Of a stretch of DNA of 64,000 nucleotides, positions 32,720 to 41,328 are shown in pieces. The stretch is from positions 44,151 to 108,150 of the forward strand of contig NZ_VUNR01000008.1 of NCBI RefSeq assembly GCF_009695585.1. Reading direction: 5' to 3'. The notes beneath the pieces are model-generated. The model searched no databases and was not told the DNA's origin. It worked only from the letters and a program-made list of their open reading frames with translations. A program made the translations under genes and the position numbers. This DNA comes from Anaerovibrio slackiae (GTDB taxonomy: Bacteria > Bacillota > Negativicutes > Selenomonadales > Selenomonadaceae). How positions within the stretch are numbered: position 1 is the stretch's first letter; every line of letters starts with the position of its first letter.

Positions 32720-34051
32720 ATGCCATTACGGGAAAGTGATACTGTGGAATTAAAAAGAGAAGTAGTTCCTGATATTTGCAAAGAAGTTATTGCTTTGGCG
32801 AATACAAAGGGAGGAACGATATACATAGGCATAGCAGATGATGGTGATATAATTGGGGTTCATGATGCAGATGCAGTGATGCTGCAGGTTAATAATATGG
32901 TAAGGGATGCCGTCAAGCCAGATGTGACCATGTTTGTCAGTTATGATGTGGAGGATATGGATGGCAGGCAGGTAATCAGGATTGGTGTGCAAAGAGGGAC
33001 AAACAGACCGTATTATCTAGGCAGTAAAGGGCTGAAGCCAAGCGGTGTATATGTAAGGCATGGTACATCTACTGATCCGGCTACTGACAGCGCCATACGG
33101 CAAATGATAAAGGAGTCAGATGGCGATAGCTATGAAGCCATGCGTTCCTTGGAGCAGGAGCTGACTTTTACCTGCGCAGAAAAAGAATTTGCCAGGCATG
33201 GTATGGAATTGGGGCATGCCCAAATGAAAACGTTGGGCATGCTTACTCAGGAGAATATTTTTACCAATGCGGCGTATCTGCTTTCTGACCAGTGTACGGT
33301 GTCTATCAAGCTGGCGACTTTTGCAGGCTCAGGCAGATTGGAGTTTCAGGACAGGCGGGAGTGCAGCGGCTCTCTCTTTACCCAGCTGGAGAAGGCTTAT
33401 GCCTACATTGATATGCACAACAAAAATCGTTCATCTTTTCAGGGGCTGTATCGCATTGATACAAGGGACTATCCGGAGGAGGCCCTGCGGGAAGCACTGC
33501 TGAATTGCTGTGTACACAGGGATTATGCCTTTAGTGCCAGCACGCTGGTAAGTATTTTTGAAGACAGGATTGAGTTTGTATCTGTAGGCGGACTGGTGGA
33601 TGGTATTGAATTGGAGGATGTATTGCTGGGGTTGTCTGTATGCCGCAATCCCAAGCTGGCTGCTATATTTTATCGCCTTGACCTGATTGAGGCTTATGGC
33701 ACGGGGCTGAGGAAAATCATGCAAGCCTACGATAAGGCTGAACGCAAGCCGCAATTTCAGGTTACGGGCAACGCATTCAAAATCATTTTGCCAAATACAT
33801 CTTCCTCTGCAATGGCAGGTGAAACAGTCTGTGAAAACTCTGCTGGTATAAGCATGCTGTACTCGGCTATGGATAAGCCGGAAACAACAGTTATGAACAT
33901 GCTGGCTGCACGGGGGACGATTGTCAGGAGCGAGGTTGAGCAGCAGCTGGGCATCAGTCAGGCCAGTGCTATCCGTCTGCTGAAGTATATGAGCGAAAAT
34001 GGGCTGATAAAGCGTGTGGGGCGTGGCAAGTCAACGCGGTATATCAAATAA
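32720..34051 (+). CDS. AlbA_2 (Schlafen-type) domain ATP-binding protein
   Basis: A 443-residue protein. Residues about 1-120 are an AlbA_2 domain (ESDTVELKREVVPDICKEV, ANTKGGTIYIGIADDG), a nucleic-acid-binding fold shared with Schlafen proteins. The middle resembles an HATPase_c_4-type domain (EALREALLNCCVHRDYAFS, DRIEFVSVGGLVDGI, and YGTGLRKIM). The C-terminal 60 residues form a winged helix (VRSEVEQQLGISQASAIRLL). Such proteins are often annotated as transcriptional regulators or RecG-like, and occur near defence genes. The ATG at 32720 is best spaced from GGGGGAG; another ATG two codons upstream touches the site. It converges with bioWF, 6 bases apart. Confidence 0.82.
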   Translation: MPLRESDTVELKREVVPDICKEVIALANTKGGTIYIGIADDGDIIGVHDADAVMLQVNNMVRDAVKPDVTMFVSYDVEDMDGRQVIRIGVQRGTNRPYYLGSKGLKPSGVYVRHGTSTDPATDSAIRQMIKESDGDSYEAMRSLEQELTFTCAEKEFARHGMELGHAQMKTLGMLTQENIFTNAAYLLSDQCTVSIKLATFAGSGRLEFQDRRECSGSLFTQLEKAYAYIDMHNKNRSSFQGLYRIDTRDYPEEALREALLNCCVHRDYAFSASTLVSIFEDRIEFVSVGGLVDGIELEDVLLGLSVCRNPKLAAIFYRLDLIEAYGTGLRKIMQAYDKAERKPQFQVTGNAFKIILPNTSSSAMAGETVCENSAGISMLYSAMDKPETTVMNMLAARGTIVRSEVEQQLGISQASAIRLLKYMSENGLIKRVGRGKSTRYIK

Positions 34052-34057
34052 GGGATG

Positions 34058-36049
34058 CTATTTCAGTTCCTTGATGGTAGCTGCAATAGTTTTGGCGGCA
34101 TGGCGCAGCTCGTCCTCCGTATGGGTTGCCATGAGGGCTGCCCGGAGCATGGCATGATTTTTTGCCACGGTCGGGTAGCGGATGGCGGAGATATAGATGT
34201 TTTTCTGGCGCAGGGCAGCGGCGGCCTTGAGTGCCAGTTCTTCATCGTGGAGGATAATAGGCACAATGGCGGTTTCGCTATCTGCCTCGATGCCATGTGT
34301 CTGCAGCTCCTGGCAGAAAATGCGGGTATTTTGCTGTAGTGCCTGTGCCATCTCCGGCTGCTCCGTCAGAAGCTGCAGTGCCTGCTTGGCGGCGGCAAGT
34401 ACCGCTGGTGCCAGGCTGGTGGAAAAAATGTAGCTGCGGGCCGTATTTCTGAGATAATCAATCAGCAACTGGCTGCCGCAGGCATAGCCGCCTTCTGCGG
34501 CAAGGGCTTTGGACATGGTGCCCATGAGAATGTCAGGCATTTCTGCCAAGCCGAAATGCTCCGTGATGCCCCGGCCTGTTCTGCCGAGAACCCCGGTGGA
34601 GTGCGCCTCGTCCACCATAGTCAGCACATGATATGTTTTTGCCAGCTCCATGATGCGGGGCAGGTTGGCAATATCCCCGTCCATGCTGAACACGGCATCG
34701 GTGACAATCAGGCCCTGGCAGTCGGCATATTCCTGTAGCTTTGCTTCTAAGTCTGCCATATCATTGTGTGCGTAAATCACGGTTTTGGCATGGCTCAGGC
34801 GGCAGCCATCAATGATGCTGGCATGGTTCTTTTCATCGCTGAAAATAATGCTGTCCTTGATGCCCATGGCGGAGATAATGCCCACATTTGCCATATAGCC
34901 AGTATTAAAGATAATGGCCGCTTCGGTTCCTTTGAAGTGTGCCAGATCCCGTTCCAGCTGGTTGTGCAGAGGCAGGGTGCCGGTGGTCAGACGGGAGCCG
35001 CCGGAGCCTGTGCCGTAGATTGCTGCGGCATTTTGGGCAGCGGCTATGACATCTGGATGGTCGATGAGCCCAAGGTAATCATTGGAGGCCAGCATCAACT
35101 GCTCCTGGCTGTTGCAGGTAACGTGTGCTGCCTGGGCGGAGGAAATTTCCGTGGTGGTGCGGTAAAGATGGCGATTTTTTTTCTCTGCCAGAATATCTGC
35201 GTATACCTGCCAGGGATTTTTGGGGCTGTTTTCTTTTAATGTGCCCTTTTTTATATTTTCTTCGGGATGTGATGTGGCATAGCTTGGAATGGATGACAGC
35301 ACCGGCTTTTCTGGCACATTTCGCACCAGTACATGCTGCTGTTGCAGGTAGCGGATGCATTCTGCTACCTCCTCGCGAGGCCCCCGGTACAGGAAAATCC
35401 GTCCCCCGTCAGGGCAGCCCATAGGCTTTAACTTGGTAATCCTCATATATCCCTTGCTGCGGGTGGCGATATAGCCTGTTACATAGTCCGGGTCATCTGA
35501 CATGCAAAGCTCGGCGATAATATGAGGCGCGGAAATAACCTTGCTGGCAAGGACGATGGCTTCCTGAAAATGATTTTTGCAGTCGGAGGCGCTGCGGCTG
35601 GCAGAATGCTCTGCATCCATGTAGGTGGCGCGGATGCCCCGTGCATGGTCAGGTTCCAGCCGTTCCAGGATATCTGCATCCAGTAGCATGGCACCCCGCA
35701 TGCTGTAGGTATCCTTGAACATGGACATGATTTTTTCGGCTTTTTCCGGGGAGATGCCAACTTCTGTCAGTCCCTCTGCCATGGCTTTTCTTCCCTCGTC
35801 TGCGGTGGTTGCCTCATAGGTGGACACCGGCAGGGCGTCAATGTATTGCAGGTCATCCGGCTGGATTTCTTCGATTTTCAGATTGATAAAATCAGCCTTG
35901 CCTTTGGCATGGTGCAGGGCTCTTTGCAGCAGGGCATCCATCTGTGCAGTCAGCTCGGAAGCCCTCAGTATTTTTTCTGCGCCCGAAACATGCTCCTGTG
36001 TACCGTTTTCGTGCCTGCTGGCACGCATTTTCAAGCTGTAAATTGACAT
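34058..36049 (-). CDS. bioWF: Bifunctional pimeloyl-CoA synthetase / 8-amino-7-oxononanoate synthase (BioW-BioF fusion)
   Basis: One 663-residue chain for the first two committed steps of biotin synthesis from pimelate. Residues about 1-245 are BioW, 6-carboxyhexanoate-CoA ligase (SLKMRASRHENG, HVSGAEKILR, RGIRATYMDAEH). Residues about 280-663 are BioF, PLP-dependent condensation of pimeloyl-CoA with alanine (MLASNDYLGLIDHP, GSGGSRLTTGTLPLHNQLE, DEAHSTGVLGRTGRG, and the PLP lysine in GTMSKALAAEGGYACG). The start at 36049 follows GAGGGG; the upstream Lys/Ser-rich codons are unlikely to be translated. BirA-type operators lie in the divergent upstream region. The downstream genes bioA, bioD and bioB are not here. 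Confidence 0.94.
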   Translation of the reverse strand: MSIYSLKMRASRHENGTQEHVSGAEKILRASELTAQMDALLQRALHHAKGKADFINLKIEEIQPDDLQYIDALPVSTYEATTADEGRKAMAEGLTEVGISPEKAEKIMSMFKDTYSMRGAMLLDADILERLEPDHARGIRATYMDAEHSASRSASDCKNHFQEAIVLASKVISAPHIIAELCMSDDPDYVTGYIATRSKGYMRITKLKPMGCPDGGRIFLYRGPREEVAECIRYLQQQHVLVRNVPEKPVLSSIPSYATSHPEENIKKGTLKENSPKNPWQVYADILAEKKNRHLYRTTTEISSAQAAHVTCNSQEQLMLASNDYLGLIDHPDVIAAAQNAAAIYGTGSGGSRLTTGTLPLHNQLERDLAHFKGTEAAIIFNTGYMANVGIISAMGIKDSIIFSDEKNHASIIDGCRLSHAKTVIYAHNDMADLEAKLQEYADCQGLIVTDAVFSMDGDIANLPRIMELAKTYHVLTMVDEAHSTGVLGRTGRGITEHFGLAEMPDILMGTMSKALAAEGGYACGSQLLIDYLRNTARSYIFSTSLAPAVLAAAKQALQLLTEQPEMAQALQQNTRIFCQELQTHGIEADSETAIVPIILHDEELALKAAAALRQKNIYISAIRYPTVAKNHAMLRAALMATHTEDELRHAAKTIAATIKELK

Positions 36050-36196
36050 GGCAATTCCCCTCTTTATTGTTTCTCTTATTATGTTCCTGCTTTTGCTTTT
36101 GCTTTTGTTGCTTTGTGTCGCAATAATCAATTGTATGATGATTTGCCACTATCTGTAGGTGTATTTCATATACTTATGATAGGTATTTTTGAGCAA

Positions 36197-36230
36197 ATTG
36201 TCAACTGAAATAAAATAACAAGTTGACAAT
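36197..36230. promoter_or_regulatory. BirA-type operator 1
   Basis: A perfect inverted repeat: ATTGTCAACT (36197-36206), 14 bases, AGTTGACAAT (36221-36230). The architecture matches biotin-repressor sites, whose half-sites resemble TTGTTAAC with a spacer of 14-15. It is placed to control bioWF. Confidence 0.7.
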
Positions 36231-36262
36231 GGTTAACCAAAATATTATGCTTTAGTTAACGC
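36230..36262. promoter_or_regulatory. BirA-type operator 2
   Basis: TGGTTAACC (36230-36238), 15 bases, AGTTAACGC (36254-36262). The GTTAAC cores match the BirA half-site. It directly abuts operator 1 and is nearer to the ECF component gene, so each divergent promoter may have its own site. Confidence 0.65.
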
Positions 36263-36322
36263 ATTTGTCAAACGATAATAGAGGAATATTGCTATTCAAT
36301 TGGTTGGAGAGGAGTTTATGTT

Positions 36323-36814
36323 ATGAAGAAACCATTTTTAAAATCGTCAGATATTACGGATATTGCCATGCTGGCAGCTCTTTTGACAGTAGCCGGGGCA
36401 ATCAAGCTGCCAAGCCTGCTGCCGGGGCTGGAATTTCAGATTTCGGCACCTTTGGCTGTGGCTATTTGCTTCGTTTTTGGGTTCAAGAAATATATTTTGG
36501 TGGGAATTTTATCCAGTGCTATCAGCCTGGCACTGGGCACTCATAATTTATTTAATGTGGCGATTGCCATGCAATTTCGTTTGATGGTGGGGCTGGTATA
36601 TGTGCTGTGCGGCAAGCATTATTGGTCCATTGCCCTGGCTGGCCCGATTGGCACCTTTACAGCCAGGATTACCCTTGGCCTGGTATTGGGCAAAGGGGTA
36701 TGGGCACTGGTGGCAGCTGCCCTGCCAGGTATGGTGTTTACCTTCATTACAGCACCATTTATGGTAAAGCTGCTGCAGCGCATCAGCCAGTCACGGCATG
36801 CAATTGTGCAGTAA
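36323..36814 (+). CDS. Small ECF-type membrane component, probable biotin or pimelate uptake
   Basis: A 163-residue integral membrane protein with about five to six hydrophobic helices, beginning KSSDITDIAMLAALLTVAGA. Size, topology and an Ala/Gly-rich helix pattern (GLVYVLCGKHYW, AGPIGTFTARITLG) fit the substrate-binding component of an energy-coupling-factor transporter. It does not show the usual BioY motifs, so I do not call it BioY. The BirA-type operators shared with the divergent bioWF gene link it to biotin. Because BioW consumes free pimelate, import of pimelate is as plausible as import of biotin. GAGAGGAG precedes the ATG. No ATPase gene is adjacent, as expected if a shared ECF module is used. 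Confidence 0.65.
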   Translation: MKKPFLKSSDITDIAMLAALLTVAGAIKLPSLLPGLEFQISAPLAVAICFVFGFKKYILVGILSSAISLALGTHNLFNVAIAMQFRLMVGLVYVLCGKHYWSIALAGPIGTFTARITLGLVLGKGVWALVAAALPGMVFTFITAPFMVKLLQRISQSRHAIVQ

Positions 36815-36861
36815 ATTTAGTTTTTTATTGGGCTGAATTGTTATCTAGGGCATATAATTAA

Positions 36862-36903
36862 TGGGCATTGGATTCGTGCAAATAATCCTCTGCCCAGTTT
36901 TTT
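36862..36903 (+). terminator. Terminator of the ECF component gene
   Basis: TGGGCA.GGATT pairs with AATCC.TGCCCA and is followed by GTTTTTTATG. Confidence 0.8.
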
Positions 36904-36943
36904 ATGTCGTCAAAAACTGAAATTAGAGCATGCCCGGCTTCGT

Positions 36944-36977
36944 TTAGCAACCTGTTGACATATTACCAGGTTGCTAA
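36944..36977. promoter_or_regulatory. Inverted repeat enclosing a TTGACA box ahead of mcrBC
   Basis: A perfect inverted repeat of TTAGCAACCTG (36944-36954) and CAGGTTGCTAA (36967-36977). Between them lies TTGACA (36955-36960), a possible -35 box; the matching -10 is unclear. It could be an operator for the restriction genes 150 bases downstream. The rest of the 36815-37128 gap shows only the terminator. Confidence 0.35.
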
Positions 36978-37128
36978 CGTTAACTTTATAGATATATTAT
37001 AGCACCAAATGGGCGTTATTCAATGAAATTAGCTATTTGGGATATTTTCTTCCATTAGGCAGGATTTTTATGATTTATGTAGAAGTATTCAACCGGATAG
37101 TAGATGGATAAAAAAGGTGGGATATGAT

Positions 37129-39432
37129 ATGTCGGATAATATGCCTGAAAATGAGGGACAAAGGCGTGGCTGGTTACTTACTCTTAATCCGCGTTATTTT
37201 GGAAAAGGATATAACAGGTGGTGCAATGGAACAAAGGATGGTTCTGTATATAGGCAGGATTGGAGATGCAGTAACACGCATCCCCAGTTGGGAGATGATG
37301 TGTTTGTTATGCGGACGGGTAAGCAACCGCGTGGCATTGTGGCACATGGCTATGTATGCAGGGAGCCTTTTTATGACAAGGCTGGTGAAAGTCGTATAGA
37401 TGTGGAGTTTGACCGTATTCAGGATTTTGATTCGGGCTATGATTTTTTGCCGCAGAATAAGTTAAAAATGGAGTTTCCACAGCAGGATTGGAGTCCTAAA
37501 GCTTCTGGTATAGAAATTAGGCAGGAGGTTTTGGGCAAATTGCGTGAGCAGTGGCAGGCTATGCTGGATAATGAATTCTGGCCTCCTGAGGCTGAATATA
37601 ATCCTGGCATTTCTTCGGAGGAATATGCGGATATTTTCAGGACTCTTGAAGCCAACAAGCTTGATACGTTGTATTATTTATACAAAATGGGTGGAATAGG
37701 CTCCTGCAAGCAATTGGAAGAAAAATATGGCAATACGGCAAGCCATTATAATAGCAATGCAATTCGTATCTGCAAGGTGGTGCAGTATGAGACTGGTTGT
37801 GATCTGTATGCGCGTCAAAGAAAAAGAAAGAACGGGGAGCTGGCGTATTGGCCGATTTTATTTCAGGGCAGGGATGCCATGGAGAATGAATCTGGGAAAT
37901 TTGTATATAAATTGAGGCAGTCTGTAAGGGATGCGATAATTTTGTTGGATAAGGAAAATTTTTTTGAGGAGATTAAAATTATGAACCAGTCTGAATATGA
38001 TAAGAATATAATTCTTTACGGCCCTCCGGGAACAGGTAAGACATATAAAACGGCAGCTTATGCTGTAGCGATTTGTGATGGCGAAGCTGTAGAAGATTTG
38101 GCGAATTATGATGATGTGATGAAGCGATATAATGAGCTGAAAGCGGAAGGCAGGGTAGAATTTATTACCTTCCATCAGTCCTATGGCTATGAGGACTTTA
38201 TTGAGGGGATTAGGCCGGTGATGGATGAAGGGGGCAATGAGCTTTCTTACAAGGTTGTGCCAGGAATTTTTAAGCGATTTTGCAGTGAAGCGTCCAAGAG
38301 CGAAGTAGCGGCAAATAACTTCGGAATAGCAAAGGATGCTTCCGTATGGAAAGCCACTATTCGGGACAATGTTTTGCAGGATTGCTATGAGAATAATTAT
38401 GTGCGCATTGACTGGGAGATGGATGCGCAGTACGCTTCAGGCTTTGTGAATGATATAAATATAGGTGATATAATCCTTACAACAGATAAATCTAGAACTT
38501 ATATACATGGCATAGCTGTAGTCACCAGTGAGGCATATAAAAAGGAGGGCGTTGACGAAGATACCACTACTAGAAATGTTGAATGGCTTGTCAAAGGATT
38601 GCATGAGGATATAACGTCTATCAATGCAGGAAAAGTGCTGCACAGGATGACCTGTGCCCGTGTGCCTAATGTCAAGGTAAAAGACCTGATTGATATGGCT
38701 AAAGATAGAAATAGCGGGCTTTCTGATGTAGTGGCAAAGGATAATACCAAGCCCTATGTATTTATTATTGACGAAATTAACAGGGGAAATATTTCCAAGA
38801 TTTTCGGTGAATTGATAACCCTGCTGGAAGATACGAAACGGGCAGGCATGAAGGAGGCTTTATCGGTTTCCCTGCCATATTCAGACGAATCGTTTAGTGT
38901 ACCTGCCAATGTCTATATTGTGGGCACTATGAACACGGCAGACCGTTCTATAGCTATGATGGATACTGCCCTGCGGAGAAGGTTCAGGTTTATAGAAATG
39001 CTGCCTGAACCAAAGATATTGGAGGGTATTAAGGTGGGGAACATCGACATACCTGCCGTTTTGAAAACCATCAATAAGCGGATAACCTATTTGTTTGATC
39101 GGGAACACACCATAGGTCATGCTTTCTTTACGGGCTTGCGCGGTGATAATGCCACTATAGAGAATTTTGGGCGGATATTTGAAAAATCAATTATACCGTT
39201 ACTGCAGGAATATTTTTATGAGGATTATCACAAAATACAGCTGGTGCTTGGGGATAATGCAAAAAGCTCGGATAAGTATAAGTTTATCATAGCAGATGAA
39301 TTAAAAAAGGATGATAATGTATTTCGGGGCAATGTAGATGATTTGGATATACCTGATAAAATTTATCGTATCAATAAAAATGCTTTTTCAAATGAAAATA
39401 GCTATTTAGAGATTATAGAAGCGGTGGAATAA
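37129..39432 (+). CDS. mcrB: McrB-type GTPase/AAA+ subunit of a type IV restriction system, with EVE-like domains
   Basis: A protein of 767 residues. The N-terminal part (about 10-95) resembles an EVE-type modified-base reader (GWLLTLNPRYFGKGYNRW, LGDDVFVMRTGKQPRGIVAH). The McrB motor follows: Walker A GPPGTGKT at 298-305, ITFHQSYGYEDFIEGIRP, Walker B FIIDEINRGN (Asp548), and the signature GTMNTADRS near residue 602 with ALRRRF. A second EVE-like segment (VWKATIRDNVLQDCYENNYV, INIGDIILTTDK) is inserted between Walker A and B, a position seen in some McrB homologues. It would recognise modified cytosine DNA and drive translocation for McrC. The ATG at 37129 follows GGTGGG. It overlaps mcrC by one base. 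Confidence 0.9.
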   Translation: MSDNMPENEGQRRGWLLTLNPRYFGKGYNRWCNGTKDGSVYRQDWRCSNTHPQLGDDVFVMRTGKQPRGIVAHGYVCREPFYDKAGESRIDVEFDRIQDFDSGYDFLPQNKLKMEFPQQDWSPKASGIEIRQEVLGKLREQWQAMLDNEFWPPEAEYNPGISSEEYADIFRTLEANKLDTLYYLYKMGGIGSCKQLEEKYGNTASHYNSNAIRICKVVQYETGCDLYARQRKRKNGELAYWPILFQGRDAMENESGKFVYKLRQSVRDAIILLDKENFFEEIKIMNQSEYDKNIILYGPPGTGKTYKTAAYAVAICDGEAVEDLANYDDVMKRYNELKAEGRVEFITFHQSYGYEDFIEGIRPVMDEGGNELSYKVVPGIFKRFCSEASKSEVAANNFGIAKDASVWKATIRDNVLQDCYENNYVRIDWEMDAQYASGFVNDINIGDIILTTDKSRTYIHGIAVVTSEAYKKEGVDEDTTTRNVEWLVKGLHEDITSINAGKVLHRMTCARVPNVKVKDLIDMAKDRNSGLSDVVAKDNTKPYVFIIDEINRGNISKIFGELITLLEDTKRAGMKEALSVSLPYSDESFSVPANVYIVGTMNTADRSIAMMDTALRRRFRFIEMLPEPKILEGIKVGNIDIPAVLKTINKRITYLFDREHTIGHAFFTGLRGDNATIENFGRIFEKSIIPLLQEYFYEDYHKIQLVLGDNAKSSDKYKFIIADELKKDDNVFRGNVDDLDIPDKIYRINKNAFSNENSYLEIIEAVE

Positions 39433-40748
39433 TGAATAATCTGTTTGAGGTAAGGGAATTTGATATCATCGCAAGCAGTGCAGAACGTAAGGATGATACA
39501 AGTTACAGATATTTGCCGCCAGCGCAGTTTGCCAAGTTGGTGCGATTTGTGCAGAATTTTTCAGGCGAAGAAGATAGCAGTGATGTATTGAATTTTTTGC
39601 AGCTGGGATATAGCCGTCATGTTGGGCAGATTGTCAGGGTTAAAAATTATGTGGGGCTGATTCAGGTTGATAATACTTTGCAGTTGCAGGTTTATCCAAA
39701 GATTAGCTTTGGAGATGGGGACGATACGGGCTACCGGTGCACGAAAAAAATATTCATGAAGATGCTTTGCAGCATGAAAGATTTTCCCAGCAAGGTATTT
39801 AGCAGTGCCTCTTTGAAGGTGGAGCGCATGAGTATTTTTGAGCTATTTATCAGCATGTATATACATGATGTGCGCCAGCTGGTCAGGTATGGCATAAAAT
39901 CCGGCTATGTGGCAGAGGAAGGAAATCTCTGCTATTACAAGGGAAAGCTGAAGGTGAGCCAGCACATAAAAGAAAATATCGCCCATAAGGAAAGATTTTA
40001 TCTTGCCTACGATGAATTTTGCCCGGATTGTGCCGAGAATGCCCTGTTAAAGGCAACCCTGCAATTATTGCAGAAAATAACCACCAGTGCAGAAAATGCC
40101 AGGGAAATCAGGCAGCTGCTGTTGCACTTTGAAATGGTGCATGCATCGGTGAATTACGCAGGTGATTTTGCCAAGGCCGTGATAACGAGAGCAAATAAAC
40201 ATTATCAGGGCCTTCTGCAATGGTCGGCATTCTTTTTGTATGGCAGAAGCTTTACTGTATTTGCCGGTGGAGATATAGCAAGAGCGTTGCTTTTTCCCAT
40301 GGAAACTGTCTATGAACGTTATGTGGCAAATAAGATAAGAAAGGCAATGGGGGATGGCTGGAAGGTTACAGCTCAGGAAGCCTCATGCTGGTTGTTTGAA
40401 GCTCCACAGAAATTTGCCTTGCGTCCTGATATTATCCTGAAAAAGAGATCTGGCTGTCCGCAAACTATAGTTATGGACACCAAGTGGAAGCATTTGAGTA
40501 GTGATGCAGGAAGCAGTTATGGTATCTCCCAGTCAGATATGTATCAGATGTATGCTTATTCAAAGAAGTTTGATGCTTCGGATATATGGCTCTTATATCC
40601 TATGACAGATGAGTTCAGAGCTGGTAATGATCTGGATATTAAGTTTGATAGTGGTGACGGCACGGTAGTGCATGTGTATTTTGTGGATGTGGCTAAGATA
40701 GAAAACAGCTTGAGCAGATTGAGGGAAAGGCTGGAGACTAGGGGCTAG
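39432..40748 (+). CDS. mcrC: McrC-type endonuclease subunit of a type IV restriction system
   Basis: A 438-residue partner of McrB. The N-terminal half is the McrC-specific region (YLPPAQFAKLVRFVQNF, VGQIVRVKNYVGLIQV, LQLQVYPKI). The C-terminal PD-(D/E)XK nuclease motif is Asp333 in ALRPDIIL, then Asp349-x-Lys351 in IVMDTKWK, followed by SDMYQMYAYSKKF, all typical. It cuts DNA when McrB translocation complexes collide. The ATG overlaps the mcrB stop codon (TAATG), so translation is coupled. No modification methylase accompanies it, as expected for a modification-dependent type IV system. Confidence 0.93.
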   Translation: MNNLFEVREFDIIASSAERKDDTSYRYLPPAQFAKLVRFVQNFSGEEDSSDVLNFLQLGYSRHVGQIVRVKNYVGLIQVDNTLQLQVYPKISFGDGDDTGYRCTKKIFMKMLCSMKDFPSKVFSSASLKVERMSIFELFISMYIHDVRQLVRYGIKSGYVAEEGNLCYYKGKLKVSQHIKENIAHKERFYLAYDEFCPDCAENALLKATLQLLQKITTSAENAREIRQLLLHFEMVHASVNYAGDFAKAVITRANKHYQGLLQWSAFFLYGRSFTVFAGGDIARALLFPMETVYERYVANKIRKAMGDGWKVTAQEASCWLFEAPQKFALRPDIILKKRSGCPQTIVMDTKWKHLSSDAGSSYGISQSDMYQMYAYSKKFDASDIWLLYPMTDEFRAGNDLDIKFDSGDGTVVHVYFVDVAKIENSLSRLRERLETRG

Positions 40749-40887
40749 TGCAACATATCTTACGATTTTTGGTCTTTTTGCGCAATAATGTTACAAAATT
40801 TCAAAATTTGCGCCGGGGGTATTGGCAAAATGCTCAAAAAGTTGCATAATAAAAATGCCGACATTATTTGGTCTGAGGGTGATTTGC

Positions 40888-41328
40888 ATGGAGTACAGGC
40901 TGGTGCACAACTGCATAAAGGTCAGGGATCTGGCCAGGTCACTGGATTTTTATGCAAGGGCACTGCACCTTCATGAGAAGCGGCGTGTGCAGTGCGGTCC
41001 GGTGACACTGGTGTATCTGGGGGATGAGGCAGGCTCGGAGCATGAGCTGGAGCTGAATTATCGCCCAGGGGCTGATGGTGGCCATGAATCGGGAGCAGGT
41101 TCTGCTGCTGCCTTCGGTGATACCGGCAATGCCGGTTCTACTCATTTTGCCTTCGTGGCCGATGATTATGAGTCGGCTCTGGCAGAGCACAGGGCTATGG
41201 GCTGTGTGCTGCTGGAAAATGAAGCAAATAATATTTATTTTATCAAGGACCCGGATGGCTACATTATAGAAATCATGCCAAAGGGACATTTTTCCATGAC
41301 AGAGAGGGGAAAGTTTGATGAGGATTAA
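40888..41328 (+). CDS. VOC/glyoxalase-family metalloprotein
   Basis: A 146-residue protein of the vicinal-oxygen-chelate superfamily, annotated in many genomes as lactoylglutathione lyase. Metal-ligand positions are visible: a histidine in MEYRLVHNCIKV, a glutamate in HELELNYRPG, a histidine in STHFAFVADDYE and a glutamate in GYIIEIMPKG. This suits glyoxalase I, which removes methylglyoxal, but other VOC activities are possible. The ATG at 40888 has GAGGGTGA upstream; in-frame codons before it are not needed for the fold. Its last 11 bases overlap the hexokinase start, so the two are translationally coupled, fitting methylglyoxal detoxification alongside sugar entry. Confidence 0.82.
   Translation: MEYRLVHNCIKVRDLARSLDFYARALHLHEKRRVQCGPVTLVYLGDEAGSEHELELNYRPGADGGHESGAGSAAAFGDTGNAGSTHFAFVADDYESALAEHRAMGCVLLENEANNIYFIKDPDGYIIEIMPKGHFSMTERGKFDED

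Noticed and set aside
36323..36814. Assignment of the ECF-type protein as BioY.
   Set aside because: Size and regulation fit, but the conserved BioY sequence blocks are not visible, so only a general transporter-component call is made.
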